NCBI GenBank assembly: GCA_028564675.1
Contig: JAOVVO010000239.1
Coordinates: forward strand, 42,471-106,470
Direction of reading: 5' to 3'
From: Onchocerca lupi
Taxonomy: Eukaryota > Nematoda > Chromadorea > Rhabditida > Onchocercidae
DNA length: 64,000 nucleotides
Shown: positions 24,401-39,400 of the stretch, one piece after another
Numbering within the stretch: position 1 is the stretch's first letter
Layout of the letters: each line of letters opens with the position of its first letter
Made by a program: the position numbers and the translations under genes
Notes under the pieces: generated by a model
Databases searched by the model: none
What the model saw: the letters and a program-made list of their open reading frames with translations, nothing else
Told to the model about the DNA's origin: nothing

Positions 24401-27400
24401 AAAAAGCCCTTTTTTATATGAATAATCCTTGGTACTAAACTGAGCAGAGGCTTGCAACACATCAAATAAAAAAAGTTGATTATCAGAACGAAGAATAAGA
24501 GATGGACAATTCTCACAAGCTTCAATCTTTATGATATTCTTGGCAGTTGACATTTCAACATTTACACGATGCAAATAAACTCTATTAGCAGATCGGAAGA
24601 TGAGAGAACAAAGAATCTTTATGACGAGTGATGGATAAGGGACTCATTTGCCTGAGAAATATTACAAATACCATGTGAACGAATAATATGGACGAAGAAA
24701 ATAAAAAGATAAACATAGATAGGAGAAAGGAGGAGTGAAAGGAACAAAAAGAAGCAGGATGAAAAAACGATAAGGGAGAAGAAGGGAAAAAAGAGAAATA
24801 TTATTAAAAAAAAATTTTTTTTATCTTTCACAGGTGTGACATCTATAAAATAATAAATATTTAGGCATATAGAAACATGCGCCTATTGAACTGCAACGTT
24901 ATATCAAAATTTCAAGTAATTGATGAAGAACTTTTAGAGATTTAATATTAGTAGCAACAAACATTTGCGTTTTTAGTTTTATGGATTTTTAAATTGACTT
25001 TTGAACTTACCTTTGATAGAATATCCCAAATCAGACGACTTGCTTTTGGATCGACCCCAGTGGTTGGCTCATCCAATAGCAAAACATCGGGTAGTGTCAA
25101 TAAGGCAACGCCAAGACTTAAGCGCCGTTTATTGCCACCAATGAAATTAAAATTAAATTATTATAGTAAGATTTAATTTTATCGCCTTTTCCTTGCTTCT
25201 ATTAAATTTATCTTCCTCTTCCTCTTCTGCTGTTATTTTTTTATTTATTTTCTTTTTTTTGACAACTAAAATTTCTATAAATCAAAATATTAAAGAGACG
25301 AAATTCATCTGAATTTTAAAAAAAAAAAAAAAAGACTAGAAAATTCAGTAAAATAACCATAAAGTACAAAAATATTCTGAACTATAAATCTGAAATCATT
25401 GTATTTTTCATTTGACTTAGCACATCTGTTAAAACTATGAATTGCATGTTAAACAAGGTCAATCATGCATTTACATCATTGCCAGCAGCCTTGCATCAAG
25501 CATCTGAATATAGAAGACGCAGAAGCCTAAAGCTTCACTTCAAATATCATTCTTTTCTATTATGAATCCATTTATGTATCTTTTTCCGATATTTCATGTC
25601 TTAAACATTAAACTGAATTTTCTGTCATTCAAATCCGCATCGAATCGATGCTTGAAATTTGCCAAAAGTGAATTGAAAACATTAAAAATATAAATACTGC
25701 ACTCATGTTCGTATATAATTCAAAAATACTTAATTTTGCAATCTAGACTGATGCTACTACTATACAAATAAAAAATGAAGAATATCATTTTCATAATGGA
25801 AAAATTTTTCAGATAAAGTTTGATGACGAAATGATGTGCCAAAATGATTTCGCTTATGATCGATGTATCACAAATATTTATCACTTCATTAGTTTCTGAG
25901 TTAAAATTAACTTATTGAAAATGATCGAGACATTTTAAATAGTTTATGTACATTTTATAAATAGTGACATTTTTTTGATAAAAGTTCAGATTTTTTTCAA
26001 TCTTTACTCTTTCCATTTCAATTTAGCCATGTTTCGCAAGTATGCGCAAAAGTGGTCGTAGTTTCATCCACCATTGTTCCATAGGTAAATGATGAACGAA
26101 ATCAGCATCTTCTACTAATTCTTCAACTGGAGTCAAACAGACATGTTTACCAATTAGGCCTTGCAATGTTGCTGTACCAGGATGACAAAGATTTGTCTTC
26201 TTATATTCCTTCATTTGTCCAAGAAGATGAACAACTGCTCGAGCACCCATTTTTGCACCAAAAAGTCGATCAAATGGTGATGGATTGCCACCTTGTTGAG
26301 TATGACCTAATATATTGGTTCGTGTTGAGAAAATACCTTTACCTTCTTCTGTAAATAATTGCCGAATGAATTCGGACGTATAATTCTCGGATGCTTTTTC
26401 ATTACGTACAATTAAGTAACGTTGTGCTCCAGTTTGCATTTTTTCCGCAATAACACGTATATCATTGAGTAATTCATGTACATTAAAAATTTCTTCATAA
26501 ATATAAGCTGCATCAGCACCACTTGCCATTGCTGATAATGTTGCCAAATAGCCACAATAATTTCCCATTGTTTCAATGATAAAAACACGACGTTTAGAAC
26601 CAGTTGCTGATTGCTTAATTTTATCAATCATTTTACAAATTTCATTTAATGATGAATCAGCACCAAGAGTAAATCCAGTTCCCGGTACATTATTATTAAT
26701 GGTAGATGGAATGACACACATTGGAATACGAAATGGTGGATAATTTTCACGATTTTGAGCAAATATAAGACATGTATGATAAGCATTAAAACCACCAATT
26801 ATAATTAAACTATGAATATTGAAGCGTAGCAAATTTTTTGCCATCATTGGAAGTGTATCAGCATTTGGTAGAGTTCGTTGAGCACCAAGAAATGAACCAC
26901 CTTCCGAAGACCACAATGCTACATCATTCCATTCCATTTTTTGAAATTGACCAGTTGCAAGACCTTCATTAGAATTATAGATGCAATACGGAACGCAACC
27001 TTGAAGGATTGCTGTTCGTACGCAACTCATCACTGCTGCATTACAACCAGCACACGGTGAGCCAACATTCATAATAGCAATATTGAAGCCTTCTGATGGT
27101 AATTCATGTTTACGAATTTTCGATAGTGTACGATACATTTCCACATTTCGTCGAAATGTACGACCACGTAATTTTAGAGCTGTTGCCCAATCTTTTATAT
27201 CCATTGCAGTTTTAACAGCTTTCGTACGTTCCACACATTTCATCAATGGAATACGTACCATTTGATTACCATCAATGGAAACTACACATGGTTCTGAATC
27301 TTCATTCATTTCCAATAATGCTATCGTAGCTTCAGCTCCCATTCTACAACCAAGTAATCGATCAAATACAGATGGACTACCACCACGTTGAATATGTCCT

Positions 27401-30400
27401 AAGATTGTAACACGTGTATCATATTTGAGCTTTTTTTTTATCGTATCCCGAATCATACTTGATGTTATAGCAGTACCATTTTGATCAATTGCTCCTTCAG
27501 CAACAATGACAATGTTGACACGATTTCCATCTTCACGCATTTGTTTCAATTTTTTGCACAAAAGAGTACTCCAATGAACCGGTGGTGGCCATTCCGGAAT
27601 AAAACAGAAATCAGCATCCAATGCTAATGATGCAGCTAATGCCAGATAACCACAATTACGTCCCATCACCTGGAAAAGATAGATATTCGAATTTAAAACG
27701 AAAAGAATATTCCAATTTATATTTTGTTTAAATTCAAATACCTGTTCAAATAAAATGATTGTTATTTTTCAAATATTTATGTATTAAAAAATACCTCAAC
27801 TACGAAACATCGTTGATGACTGTGAGCAGTTGATCGAACTGAATCAACAGCTTCTGTAATTCGATGTAATGCAGTATCGGTACCAATTGTCATATCGGTA
27901 CCACAGAAATCATTATCAATTGAACCGACAATTCCAACAATTTGAATTGATTTACATTTTTCTGCTTCTTCTTTGGTAACAAGTTTTTTATCCAATAATT
28001 CTTTTACCAAACCAGACCATTCTTTGCGAAATGTATTCGCACCTGTTAACGATCCATCACCACCAATGCAAACTAGTGCTGAAATACCACGTCGAATCAG
28101 ATTTGCTGCTGCTTTCAATCGTCCTGCTCGTTCACGAAAATCTTTGCAACGTGCTGAACCAATTATGGTACCACCTTTCTGAATAATATCCGAAACTGTT
28201 TCCCAGGTAGCTTCTCGAATATATTTGTTACCATCAACCATACCCTGATATCCTTCATGAATACAGAATACTCGTGCACCCAAATATAGACCCACTCGAA
28301 CAATCGCCCGTACTGCACTGTTCATTCCCGGTGCATCACCCCCGCTCGTAAACAAACCCATAATTCGACCTTTGTATTGATCTTTCTTCATAATAGATCC
28401 TTCATGACCATCTATCGCTTTAATTTGAAATTCTATTTCGGAATCGACATCGGATGCATGAACATCCGGCAATTCGCTGATCACTTCTTCTGTTTCAGTC
28501 ATTGACCCTTCGCTATTAAATTAAACTTAACAACTTGGCCGTAACAATTTGCAGCTTGAAATTTCTACAAAATTAAATTAAGCTCAGAAAATGATGCTTA
28601 TATAGCTTATATCTAAAATAAAAAATTTGAATATACATATTATTTGCTTGATTTAGTTATTTTTAAATTTTTAAACTTTATTCTTTGAATACTTTTATTA
28701 TTTGTAATTAATGCAAAACTATTATAATTTAAAAATCATTTCAAATTATACTAAAATATATGCAAATTCTTTCGCTACGAGACTTCTAATTGTGCATTAT
28801 TATACTGAAAAAAATAATGTCCACAAAGCGAAATATTTTTTGGACTGAGTAAATTTACATATCCTCTGTTACGAGTACGGTATGACAATCTCGTCCATTA
28901 TGCGATTTTCTATTATTCGAATTAAAAATTAAGGAAGTGTTGAAATGAAATTGTAAGAAATCATAAAGTCTTGCATGCACTGTAAGAAATTATAAATTGT
29001 ATGGTAACATTCAATAGAGTTAGAAAGACTACGGTATGCTACACGATAGAGTATGGTCAGATAAAAGATTATGTTGGGAATCTTATCACAACTAAAAAAA
29101 TGATAAGGAATCAATCATGCAAGAGATTTTTATTTAAAGCTAACCTGTATGTTTTAATGAGATTATTCTTATATTTATCAAGTGCAAGGGCACGAATCAT
29201 TGAATTAGTTATTTGCGTAAGATCACATTCTCTGACCCCACGTAACCGAGCAAACATATGCAACGTTTCTTGACCAGTCATTTCATCAATAATTGCATCA
29301 AACTGTGGACAGTATCCGATATGATCATATGCCTTAAAAGAATATAACAAAATATAATAAAAACACTACGGTAGCTTCCTAGCCTAAAAACGAAGTGATA
29401 CTGTAATCTACAATAATTATACACCGTATACATTTCTCTTCTATAAATTTTTTATTATTTTTGCAAAAATAATAATTCAAACTTTTCTCCATTGAGTTTG
29501 AATATTAAATCCATGAATATAAGCATCACCCGCGGTGCTCTTACTCTCACCAGTTAACATTTGAAATGTTGTCGTCTTACCAGCTCCATTTATACCTAAA
29601 AATTTCAAATCTTTAACTTTCAATTTAATTCAATTTAACACTCACAACAACAACGAAAAAAAAATCCTCCTTTTACGAGGAGGATTTTTTAAAATCTTCT
29701 AGAAGCAGATTTCCAAGAGAGAATATTTTTTCAAGAATAAAGTTTTGATTTGAAATTTAATTTAAAACTATGAAATAAATTTTATAAATATGTAAATTCT
29801 CTCAAATAATTTCCAAATTACTAACTCTGATTTTGGAAATAATTCCACGATCAGCATTAACAATCTTTTTTCAATTCAAAATTTAGCCTGAAGTAGTATG
29901 AAGTTCTATTTGGATGAAAATAATTTATACCTAACCTAACAAGCCAAAACATTCGCCCTTTGCAACATGAAAATTGATCTTCTTGACAGCATTCAGATCG
30001 CCAAACCATTTCTCAAGATTCCGTACAATCACCAAAGCATCATTATTTTCCATTTTACGTACTTTTTCTCGTTCCATCGCTACGTCACTATCTTCTTGAC
30101 ACGCTTGGAAAGTTTCTATGCTAGCTATCTGCAAAAATAATTTCATTTTTATTATAATTGGAAGTAATCATTTACATTTAGAATAGAATTAAACGTGAAA
30201 TCCTTTAAAGGTTTCACGTTAAATATGTGTGATAGTTTCACGTTTTACATGATTTTACGTGATTTATATGACAGAATCGTCTTGTCTGATGCGCAAATGA
30301 ATTTTCTTTATTATACCTATATTTAATTAGTAATTTGTAAGAAACTGAGCATAATTATGATTAGTTAATTATTTATGAGGATATTTTATACTTTAGATGT

Positions 30401-33400
30401 AAAAAAAGATTAATTGACGATAAATTTACTTCATTTATCATCTGATCTGATTTTTTCTTGATTCTTAACTAAAAAGAATTTTCCCATTTTTATAAGTGAA
30501 AAATTGTCGAACTAGAAAATGATGAATGGACGAGAAAGATAAGAATGAAACGGAAATTTAAGAAATTTGAATAAATTCTGCGATCATTTAATTAAGAAAG
30601 AAAATTTTCACTCAAAAGATGTTCAGAAAAATAACCAAACCTTATTATGTTACGAGCGAATGATTAATTAAATTAGGCAATTAATTAACCTTATTACTCG
30701 TCATCGCATCTTTTCGCAACCATTGCTTGATAGTTTCGATGAAATTTGTCTCATATGCAGCAATTGCAAGCCAAAAAATGATGGAATGAAGAAGAAAAAA
30801 TATAACCATTAATGCCATTCCCATTTTTCCCGTACTTAACAACATATTATCGACATAAATTCGTTCTAAAAATGCAATTTTTTATTTAAAGAAATTATAG
30901 AAATTATTTATTGAATTTATGATTTTAAGCATTTCGAACAAGTTCAAGTACTTTTAAAAATTAATTAAGGATTAGTGTGTATTTGAATCCTATTTGCATA
31001 CTTTACATTTAATTAAAATTAAAGCCTTAAACTAAATCACATAAATTGAAATCATATCAATCTACAATCTTGTCAATTTATAATCCTTATCAGATCAGTC
31101 CATAATATATCAGCTTATAATCTCCATCATCATCATTGTTATGAATTAAATACAATCATATCAATTCATAATCTCTATCATTTTTTCGTTCTGCTTTACT
31201 TTTCGGTTATTTCACAAAAGTTTGGTATTTTTTTCAACCCTAGATATATATTTAATAAATCAGCAGATAAAATGTCCATCCTTTATTTAATTCTCGTAAA
31301 GATTTCAGTAATTAAATTAAATTAATGTTTTAATTAACTGTTATTGCGTCACATCTGGTATAATTATAGCATGTCGTTCAGATCATGAGTGAAATAAAAT
31401 ACGGTGCATTTCCCATATTTTTTAAAATGTCTTTATCATATCAAGTTCATAATATATATTTCAAAAAAATTCTTATCATATCAGCTCATAATTTATAATC
31501 ATTATATCAATTATAATATATCAGCTCTAAAAGGACAACGATCATATTGGTCTAATTTTGTTTACTTCCTGTTTTTTTTTTTTTTATTTTTTGTTTCAGC
31601 TATAAGCTTTCTATTCTACAATTTCTTCTATCATTTTCTTTGCTTTCTTTCATTTTTTATTTATCATAAATTTTTTGAAATATAAAATTTTGTTTGAAAA
31701 AACAGGAAAAAAAAAAAACAATTAACCATCAGTGCTGCCACAACATTCTTTGGCAATTTTACGAATTTCTTGAATTGAGCAATCAATAATTTGACATACT
31801 TCATGCGTATGCTCATTTGTATAAGCTTTTGAAAAGCAAACACTTAAACCATAAGTGGGAAATAGTAATGACCAAATGATCGAAAGTATATTTGCCGTAT
31901 CACTGTCGCAAGCTTTTTCAACAATCGAAACAGCAACCGCACCGATCATGCCTATTTTAATGGGAGAAAAAAAAAATGATAATTGAATGAAAAAATGAAA
32001 AAGTTTAATAAAAGAATCATTCATTCATGACATGACATGCATTAATTAATTATTCATCTTTAAATGTGACAGACAAATGCGCTTAGGTGACAAGCATTAA
32101 TTAATTATTCATCTTTAAGTGTGACAAACAAATGCGCTTAGGTGACTATTGCTGAAATGATAAATATTGCGAAATAAAAATTTCAATAAACTTTCATAAA
32201 TAAGATCATAATTTCATTTTGATATATAATTAAAATTGTTTCTGTTTTCTAAAACAAAAGAACAAAATGAATTGAATTAATAAATTACTTATCAGTAGCT
32301 ATCAATAGCATATTAAAAATTTGAAATCAATCGATAATACGATTTAATTTATCGCATTTCTTTTTAATGAAAAAAAAATGAAAAAATTCATAGAATAGAA
32401 TAATTTCGTCAAATTCATCAAAATTTCAAAAAATATAAACATACCTGTGATAAAATTATAAACACATATGGTTGCATTTCCATAAGTTGGTGATTTGAAA
32501 AATGATGAAAACCAATAAACAAATGGTAATTCAGCCCAAGCATAAAGTAACATGATGAAATATATCGTTAATGTTACCGTACTACGAGTTGTAAATTCCT
32601 AAATATTTGAAAATTTTTGTAGAAATCATCTAAAATACTTGCTGCTACAGCCAAATTCAAATACTACCATTGAGTAATAAAGTACTTATTGTAGTTTTTC
32701 TATTAGATTAACATAGATATGATTCTGATAAATTATGATAAACAATGAGAAATAGATTTAAGAATTTTTTTCCTAATTTTAAATCCGAAAAAAAAAAAAA
32801 CAGATCTTCATTGAGAAACTGAATTAAAATGAATTTCGAAACTGCTCCATATCTTTGATATCAATATTCAAAAATTATCAAACTGAAATTGAAATATTAT
32901 TAAAATTTGATTAACCTCTAAATTAGAAATGAAAAAGACGCAAACACAAAGTGTAGCAGGTATGAAGAAAACTGCAAAATCCCATAAAAATGCTGTCAAC
33001 CAATAAGTCCAATGTTTCAATCCATACATTATCTATAAAAAAAAAAAAAAAAAAAATAATTAAAAGTATGATAATTTTCAAAATTGATAACAATCAATTT
33101 TTTGATTATTATCAATTTAAAATATAATATTATATCGAAAAGTAAACATTTTTTTCTTTTAAATTTTTCGATAAATCCATCCCAATCAATCAGAAATAAA
33201 TTAATAGGACTAATGAGACTTTGAGCAAATGATAAGGAGATATGAGAGATAATAATAATGATAAATCTATATTATTCATGTTTCGGAAAATAATATTTTT
33301 AGAAATATTTCAAATTCTAATAAATTTCAAAATAAATTTTTCACACACTTGCATATGCTTGGATTTTGTCGTTCGTTCATAAATAATGAAATTAGCAAAA

Positions 33401-36400
33401 CTTGCGATTACAGCACTTAATGACATAATTGCTGCAAAACCGACAGTGTATGCTGCTTGATTAATTACATCTTGACTTTTGAGTGTATCGGTAGCAGTTG
33501 GAGGTAATGGATGATTACTGACCTGTTAAGAAGAAAAAATAACGAATTTTTAAAATTCAATCAATTCATTGCGAAATTAATCGCAAATTATTTTATTGAA
33601 CAAAAAAAAAAAAGAAAAGATTCAAGAATTTATTGAATTTTAAAAAAATGAATGCTAATTATAGTTTAATTGAAATTATCTGCATTTCATCAATTATATT
33701 CAAAATATTAAAGATATAAATTTTAATTTTGCCCTTTTTTTGGCTAATTAATAAAAAAGAATTAAAAAAATTTTTTACCTTTATAGAGATATTTCGTTGA
33801 ATACTTCTACTTATCATTGCTATATCAGCAAGATTAATTGCCAATGGAGGAGAATGTAATGCATAATTATTGAACATAGCTAGAAAAAAATTTTTGCCAA
33901 AATTAATTTGAAATGAATTTATTAATTCAATTTTTTTCAAAATTATAAATTAAAACAATTAAAACAACAATAATAATATTTACCAATGAACCAATCCTGA
34001 TCTAATATTCCGCTGAAATAATTATATGCAACTGGATTATGTAAGCCAAAACCACGATCTTTTTGCTGTAAAAAATTAGAAATAATTGATATGATAATCT
34101 GATAATAATATGATTATCTGATATTAACTAGCTTTTTTTTTTATCAGTCTAACTTATAGGTGTTAAAGATGATAATTCAAATATAATGAATAAAATCTAT
34201 TTTCAAATATTTTATCTTTTAATAGTAATATTTTAGGTTATATAAGTTTGATTATAATGAGCTACTATTAATTCAACTTTTTAAGATATCGATTAAAATT
34301 TTCATGAAGCCAAAAAAAAAAGGAAGAAAAAATAAATGAACTTTTCACTTGGTTTTATTTCTTAATTTAGATTTTATCTTTCGATGAATATTTAATTTTT
34401 TTGAAAAATTAATCCTTAAATAATCATACTTAAAGAATAAATTACTTCTTGTAAGCTTTCAATCAATTTATTGTTGATATCATCGGTGACAGTTAATTCG
34501 AACGGATATTTACCCATGGCATTTTTAGAAGCTGATTCTTCTATAATTCTAAAAATTTGCATTTTTATTTACGATTAAATCCTTTTTTTCTTTTCTTTTT
34601 TTTTTTTTTGAAAAAAATGAAAGTAAATTGAAATTGCTTGATTAAATTCATATTTTTTAATACAACAGACAACAGTAAAGAAATTATATTCTCGAATTTT
34701 TGAAGAAAAAATATTTTTTGATTAATGTTGTTTAAATCAAAAATGCTTTCTAGCTTAGTATTTATTGCAAAAATTCTAGCATAAGAAATTTTTGTAAAGA
34801 CAGGTAATTATCGTATTAATTGCATGTATACATAATTAACATTTATTCGTGTAGGCCAGAAAATGCAAATTTTTTAACTTTTTTAAGAATATTTGCAAAT
34901 TACAATGTGCCAAAAGATGCTTAATTTTTTAATTTAAGAATTAGCAAATTATAATTTCAGCTAGTTTTACTGAATATATAATACTCCATTAATTATGCAT
35001 ATCATATGCCTAATTAATCTAATAGTTTTAATTATAATAATAAATTTTAAAAATACTTTTCAAGACTTGTTTGAAAATATGCTGCTGTTGTATTTTGAAC
35101 ATAAATATTAGCAATTGTTCCATAGCTCGTATAGGGTCGAAGGTCAATTGGAAGATTTGGTTGCTCCTTTGGTACCGGTATCATCAAGCAACCTTCCAAG
35201 ATAAGTAACATAGAAATGGCCTATAAATGGCTTTTGTTAATTTACCTATCTTATATGAACTTTTATGGAATTTTTTTATTTTTTAAAGGAAGAATATTTT
35301 TGGTATGATTTTCTCTTAGCTCCCGAGAATTCTTGAATGAAACCCGCCGTTTACAGGAATCTTGTTGAACACTTTCTATGAATAGATGAAGGTCATTTCA
35401 GCATATTTAATTTAGAATTATTTTATGGAAAATTATATTCAAATTTTTACGGGAAATAGCAATTCAAGAAGAAAGAATGTTCGTTTTCGGAAGAAATATG
35501 CAAAACGTTTGTGAAACATTGCTCGAAAATGTTGCAGATAGTATGGATAACCTTTCAATCGATTTTTATATTTGAGTTCTGAAAAATATTATTAAATGCT
35601 TAATTCTTTTCCTAATACGTCATTAAACGCAACGTTTTTAACGGACGTGAACCACTATCGACGTGGTCATAACAATTACGAATTACGTTAATTAAGTTAA
35701 AAATTACGTTAATTATATAATCATATAATCTCAATCATTTTTAAAATATAAAATTATCAAATTTAACAGAATCTAAAATTTAGTCGAAGAAACAGAAATT
35801 TCAAATTCAAATCGATACCAGAAACTTCAATATGTTGATTCTTCTCCTCTGGTATATCACTATCCGATCCAGGCAGCAATTTTTTGGCAGCACGTTGACA
35901 TACTCTAAAATATATCGGAAATTTAAAAGATTTAAATTAAAATCTTGGAAATGAATTAATTTTATTTTATGAACTATCTGAAAAACGACTAGAAATAATG
36001 CCGAAAATTACCGCAAAAAAACTTCTTCCATAGATGTAACCGATACACCAAATGTATTAATTCCAAGTAAATCTTTAGTTTTTTCCAATTGTTGAAATAA
36101 GTTCGGAAAGCTAAAAATAATTTAAATTTTAATTTTCAAAAATTTTCAAAATTTAAATCGATTCTGTCCGATTTTGCATCAATTTCTTGTTAGACAAATG
36201 AAATGCTTTTAATGCGGAAAAAATTTATGAATGTATCTGATAAAATTTGAATTCATAATTAAATTCATACTTAATTAAGTCAACTGGACATCACATCAAT
36301 TTCACCAAAAATTTTTCACCATATTTCAATAAACATTTCTTGACTAAATAAATGTTAACTGGAAAATAGGTTGCCACAAAAATTCAAACTAAATTCAAAA

Positions 36401-39400
36401 TAAGTTCAGAACTAAGTTTAAGTCAGATCCATTCCTATATCATTTAAATTTCAGTATTCCATTTCAAAATTTGACAAATGAAGTTAAATACAAGTTTCAT
36501 TAATGGCATATCTATTTAAATTCGATTAATTTTGAAATGAAATATTGAAATTTAAAAATAATGAGATCAAGTTACTTCTGTCGTTGATCGGCAGGTAACA
36601 AAAAGGTAACTTCAAAACCATTCGATGAATGAATCGTAATTCCAAGAATGAATTGACGAAGTAAATTTAAAGTTTTCAACACCGCTGCAGCATGTTCATC
36701 TGCTTTCTTATCATCATTATACAGTATTGTTAATCGATATTCACCAGCTAGATATCGAGATTTCTCGGTATATTACAGGAGTTTTTGTTTCGTTTTTTTT
36801 TTTTTTTTTTTTTTTTTTTTTGTTTATCTTATCAATTCCATTTCAATTTCAATCGAAAAATTTGAAAATTTTCCCGAAAAACTTATTGATTCAATTATTA
36901 TCAATAATGCATAATTAATTAAATCAAGAAATCAAGATTTATCGAGAGTTTTACAAACTTTTTTTGAAACTTTTTCGACAAAAAAATACCGTATTTTTTC
37001 TTTAAAAACAATCCTGAACCGGTACACTGTAATTGACCGTATGCTAATATTGTTATCCGATCGCCTAAAATATCCGCTTCATCCATATAATGTGTGGTAA
37101 GTAATATTGTACGCCTTTTCTACAAAGAAAAAAAAAAGAAATTAGCTGAAAATTATTTGAAAATTTTTGAAAAATTTAAATATTTGAAGAAGAATGAATG
37201 AAAAAAGGTCATGTAAAATCATATAAATTTAATCTTTTTTTTTTTTTTTTGGAAAGAAGATATATTAATTTATTTTCTATCCAATAATTGATATAAGAAA
37301 TTGTTCAATTTTTGAGAAATTTATTTAGTAGAAGTCGATTTTTTAGTTCCTTTTTCCATCGATTAAAATTATCAAAATTACCTTTTCTTCCTGAAGTAAT
37401 GTCCAAGTTTCATGACGTGCATCCGGATCCATTCCGGATGTTGGCTCATCCAACAAGACAACCTGATGGTGTTGAAAAAATTAGAAATGAAAATTGGGAA
37501 GGAATATTTTAATAACATTTTTGACGAAAATATATTATTCAGAATTTAATTACTACAATAGTTATCAGTTCTAAGTTCATTTCATATCTCTCAAGTTTGT
37601 CAAAGTTTATTTTTTCTAAATTTAGCCAATTATTAATTAGCATAAAAAGTTTCTTTCCGTCATCCGAGACACATATCATCGAATTCATTTGACCTAGCTA
37701 ATATTCGTTCTGCTAGCTACTTCATATTAATGAAATATTTGAAAATAGCATTTCCAAACTTTTGCATTTTTCATGAAATCATCATTTTATGGATTTCGAA
37801 AAAGTTCAACTTAGAGCAACCTCAGAGCAACCAATAAGCGCAATTGCCAATGATAATTTGCGCTTTTGACCACCGGATAGATAAAGTCCATAAACATGCG
37901 CTTTATGGTCAATTTTAAGTCTTTGCAGTAAATCATTTGCTTCTTCCACCTGCCATTCACGTCCTTTTAACTATAATTTTAATTATTTTAAAAGAATATT
38001 TTGCAAAAAAATGCGCCTTTTGCTATGGAATTTGCACGTTTACCGCCAAAATATTCAAATTCATTTCAACCAACCACCTGAAGAATATAAGCAATCTTTT
38101 GAAGAATTAACATCATAAAGTTTATAGAATATCATAAAAAAGTTGTTAAAAGTGATGAGATGGAAAAGTTTATCATTAAGCATGAATTTTTTTTAAAAAA
38201 AGTTTTGAAAATTAAAGTTTTTCTGAAAATTAAACTTTTTTTTCTCTAAAAACATTATCATTTTCATTTTAGGGTAGATGGAAAAGTTTGACGACAATTA
38301 ATGCTAGGAATAGTTTTTTTTAAAAAAAAAAAAGAAATAAGTTAAGAAAACAAAGTAAATTGAAAAGTGAATAAAAATGGAAAAAAAAGAATTTATTATA
38401 TAATTTATTTTCTAAAATGTTCTAGTTAAAAAATTCAATTTCATCAAATTACTAAAAAATTTAACTTAAACGCTTCATTTTCCGTATTAAAGAATAAAAT
38501 TGTTTCAGAAATATTTCAACTTTTCGGCAATTTCTAGGACATTGTCAGGTAGAGTCAAATAATTTTCCGGTTATTTTCATTCCGAAAATACCTTGCAAAA
38601 GAATTCAAGATGTTCGATAACAGTTAAGCAATCAAAAATAATATTGTACTGTGGACAAAATCCAAGTCGAGTTTGAATTTCCGGTAAATCTTTCCGGATA
38701 TCATAACCTTCTATATAAGCGGTACCGCTCGTTGGTTGTCGAACACCTGAATTGATGATGAATTAAAAAATCTAATTCGAAATATTCAAACTGAATAATT
38801 TCATTTAAATATTCACATATTATTACCAGTATTCAGTTATTCATGTGAAATTATCAAAAAGTAATTTTTTTCCTTTTTTTTTATTTTCATTTTTTTAAAA
38901 TTTAATAAAGAGAATGTGAAAAACAACTTTTTTAATGCGTAAAATTTTACTCAATGTATAATTTCAAAAACTAATTTTCAAAATTTTTCAAGAAAAATTG
39001 TTTCAAAAAATTTTATTTTACCTGTAAGAATGGAAAATACGGTACTTTTGCCTGCTCCATTCTGTCCTAGCAAGACTGTTATTTGGCCAGAATATATTTT
39101 TGTAGATAAATGATTTACAGCCTCTGTTTTCTTCTTAGACTATATGAAAAAAAAAAATAAAAAAAAAACAAACAAACAATGCCAAATATCAATTTTAAAA
39201 ATTACTTCTAATATTTGAAAATTTGCGGAGCAAGATAGAATTTATTTAGCTTAAAATTTATATAATTTAAAAAATCTTAACAATTTAAAATTGATAAAAA
39301 TGAAGTTTAAAATAAAAAGTGATATGCAATAAATTGGATTAAATTTAAATAAAAATTGAACCACTCTACAGTTTACAATCAAAAAAGAAAATTAAATCTT

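Noticed and set aside
24619..24831. 70-codon hydrophobic minus-strand frame
   Set aside because: It is a pyrimidine-rich low-complexity run (Phe/Leu/Ser) without homology or splice context.
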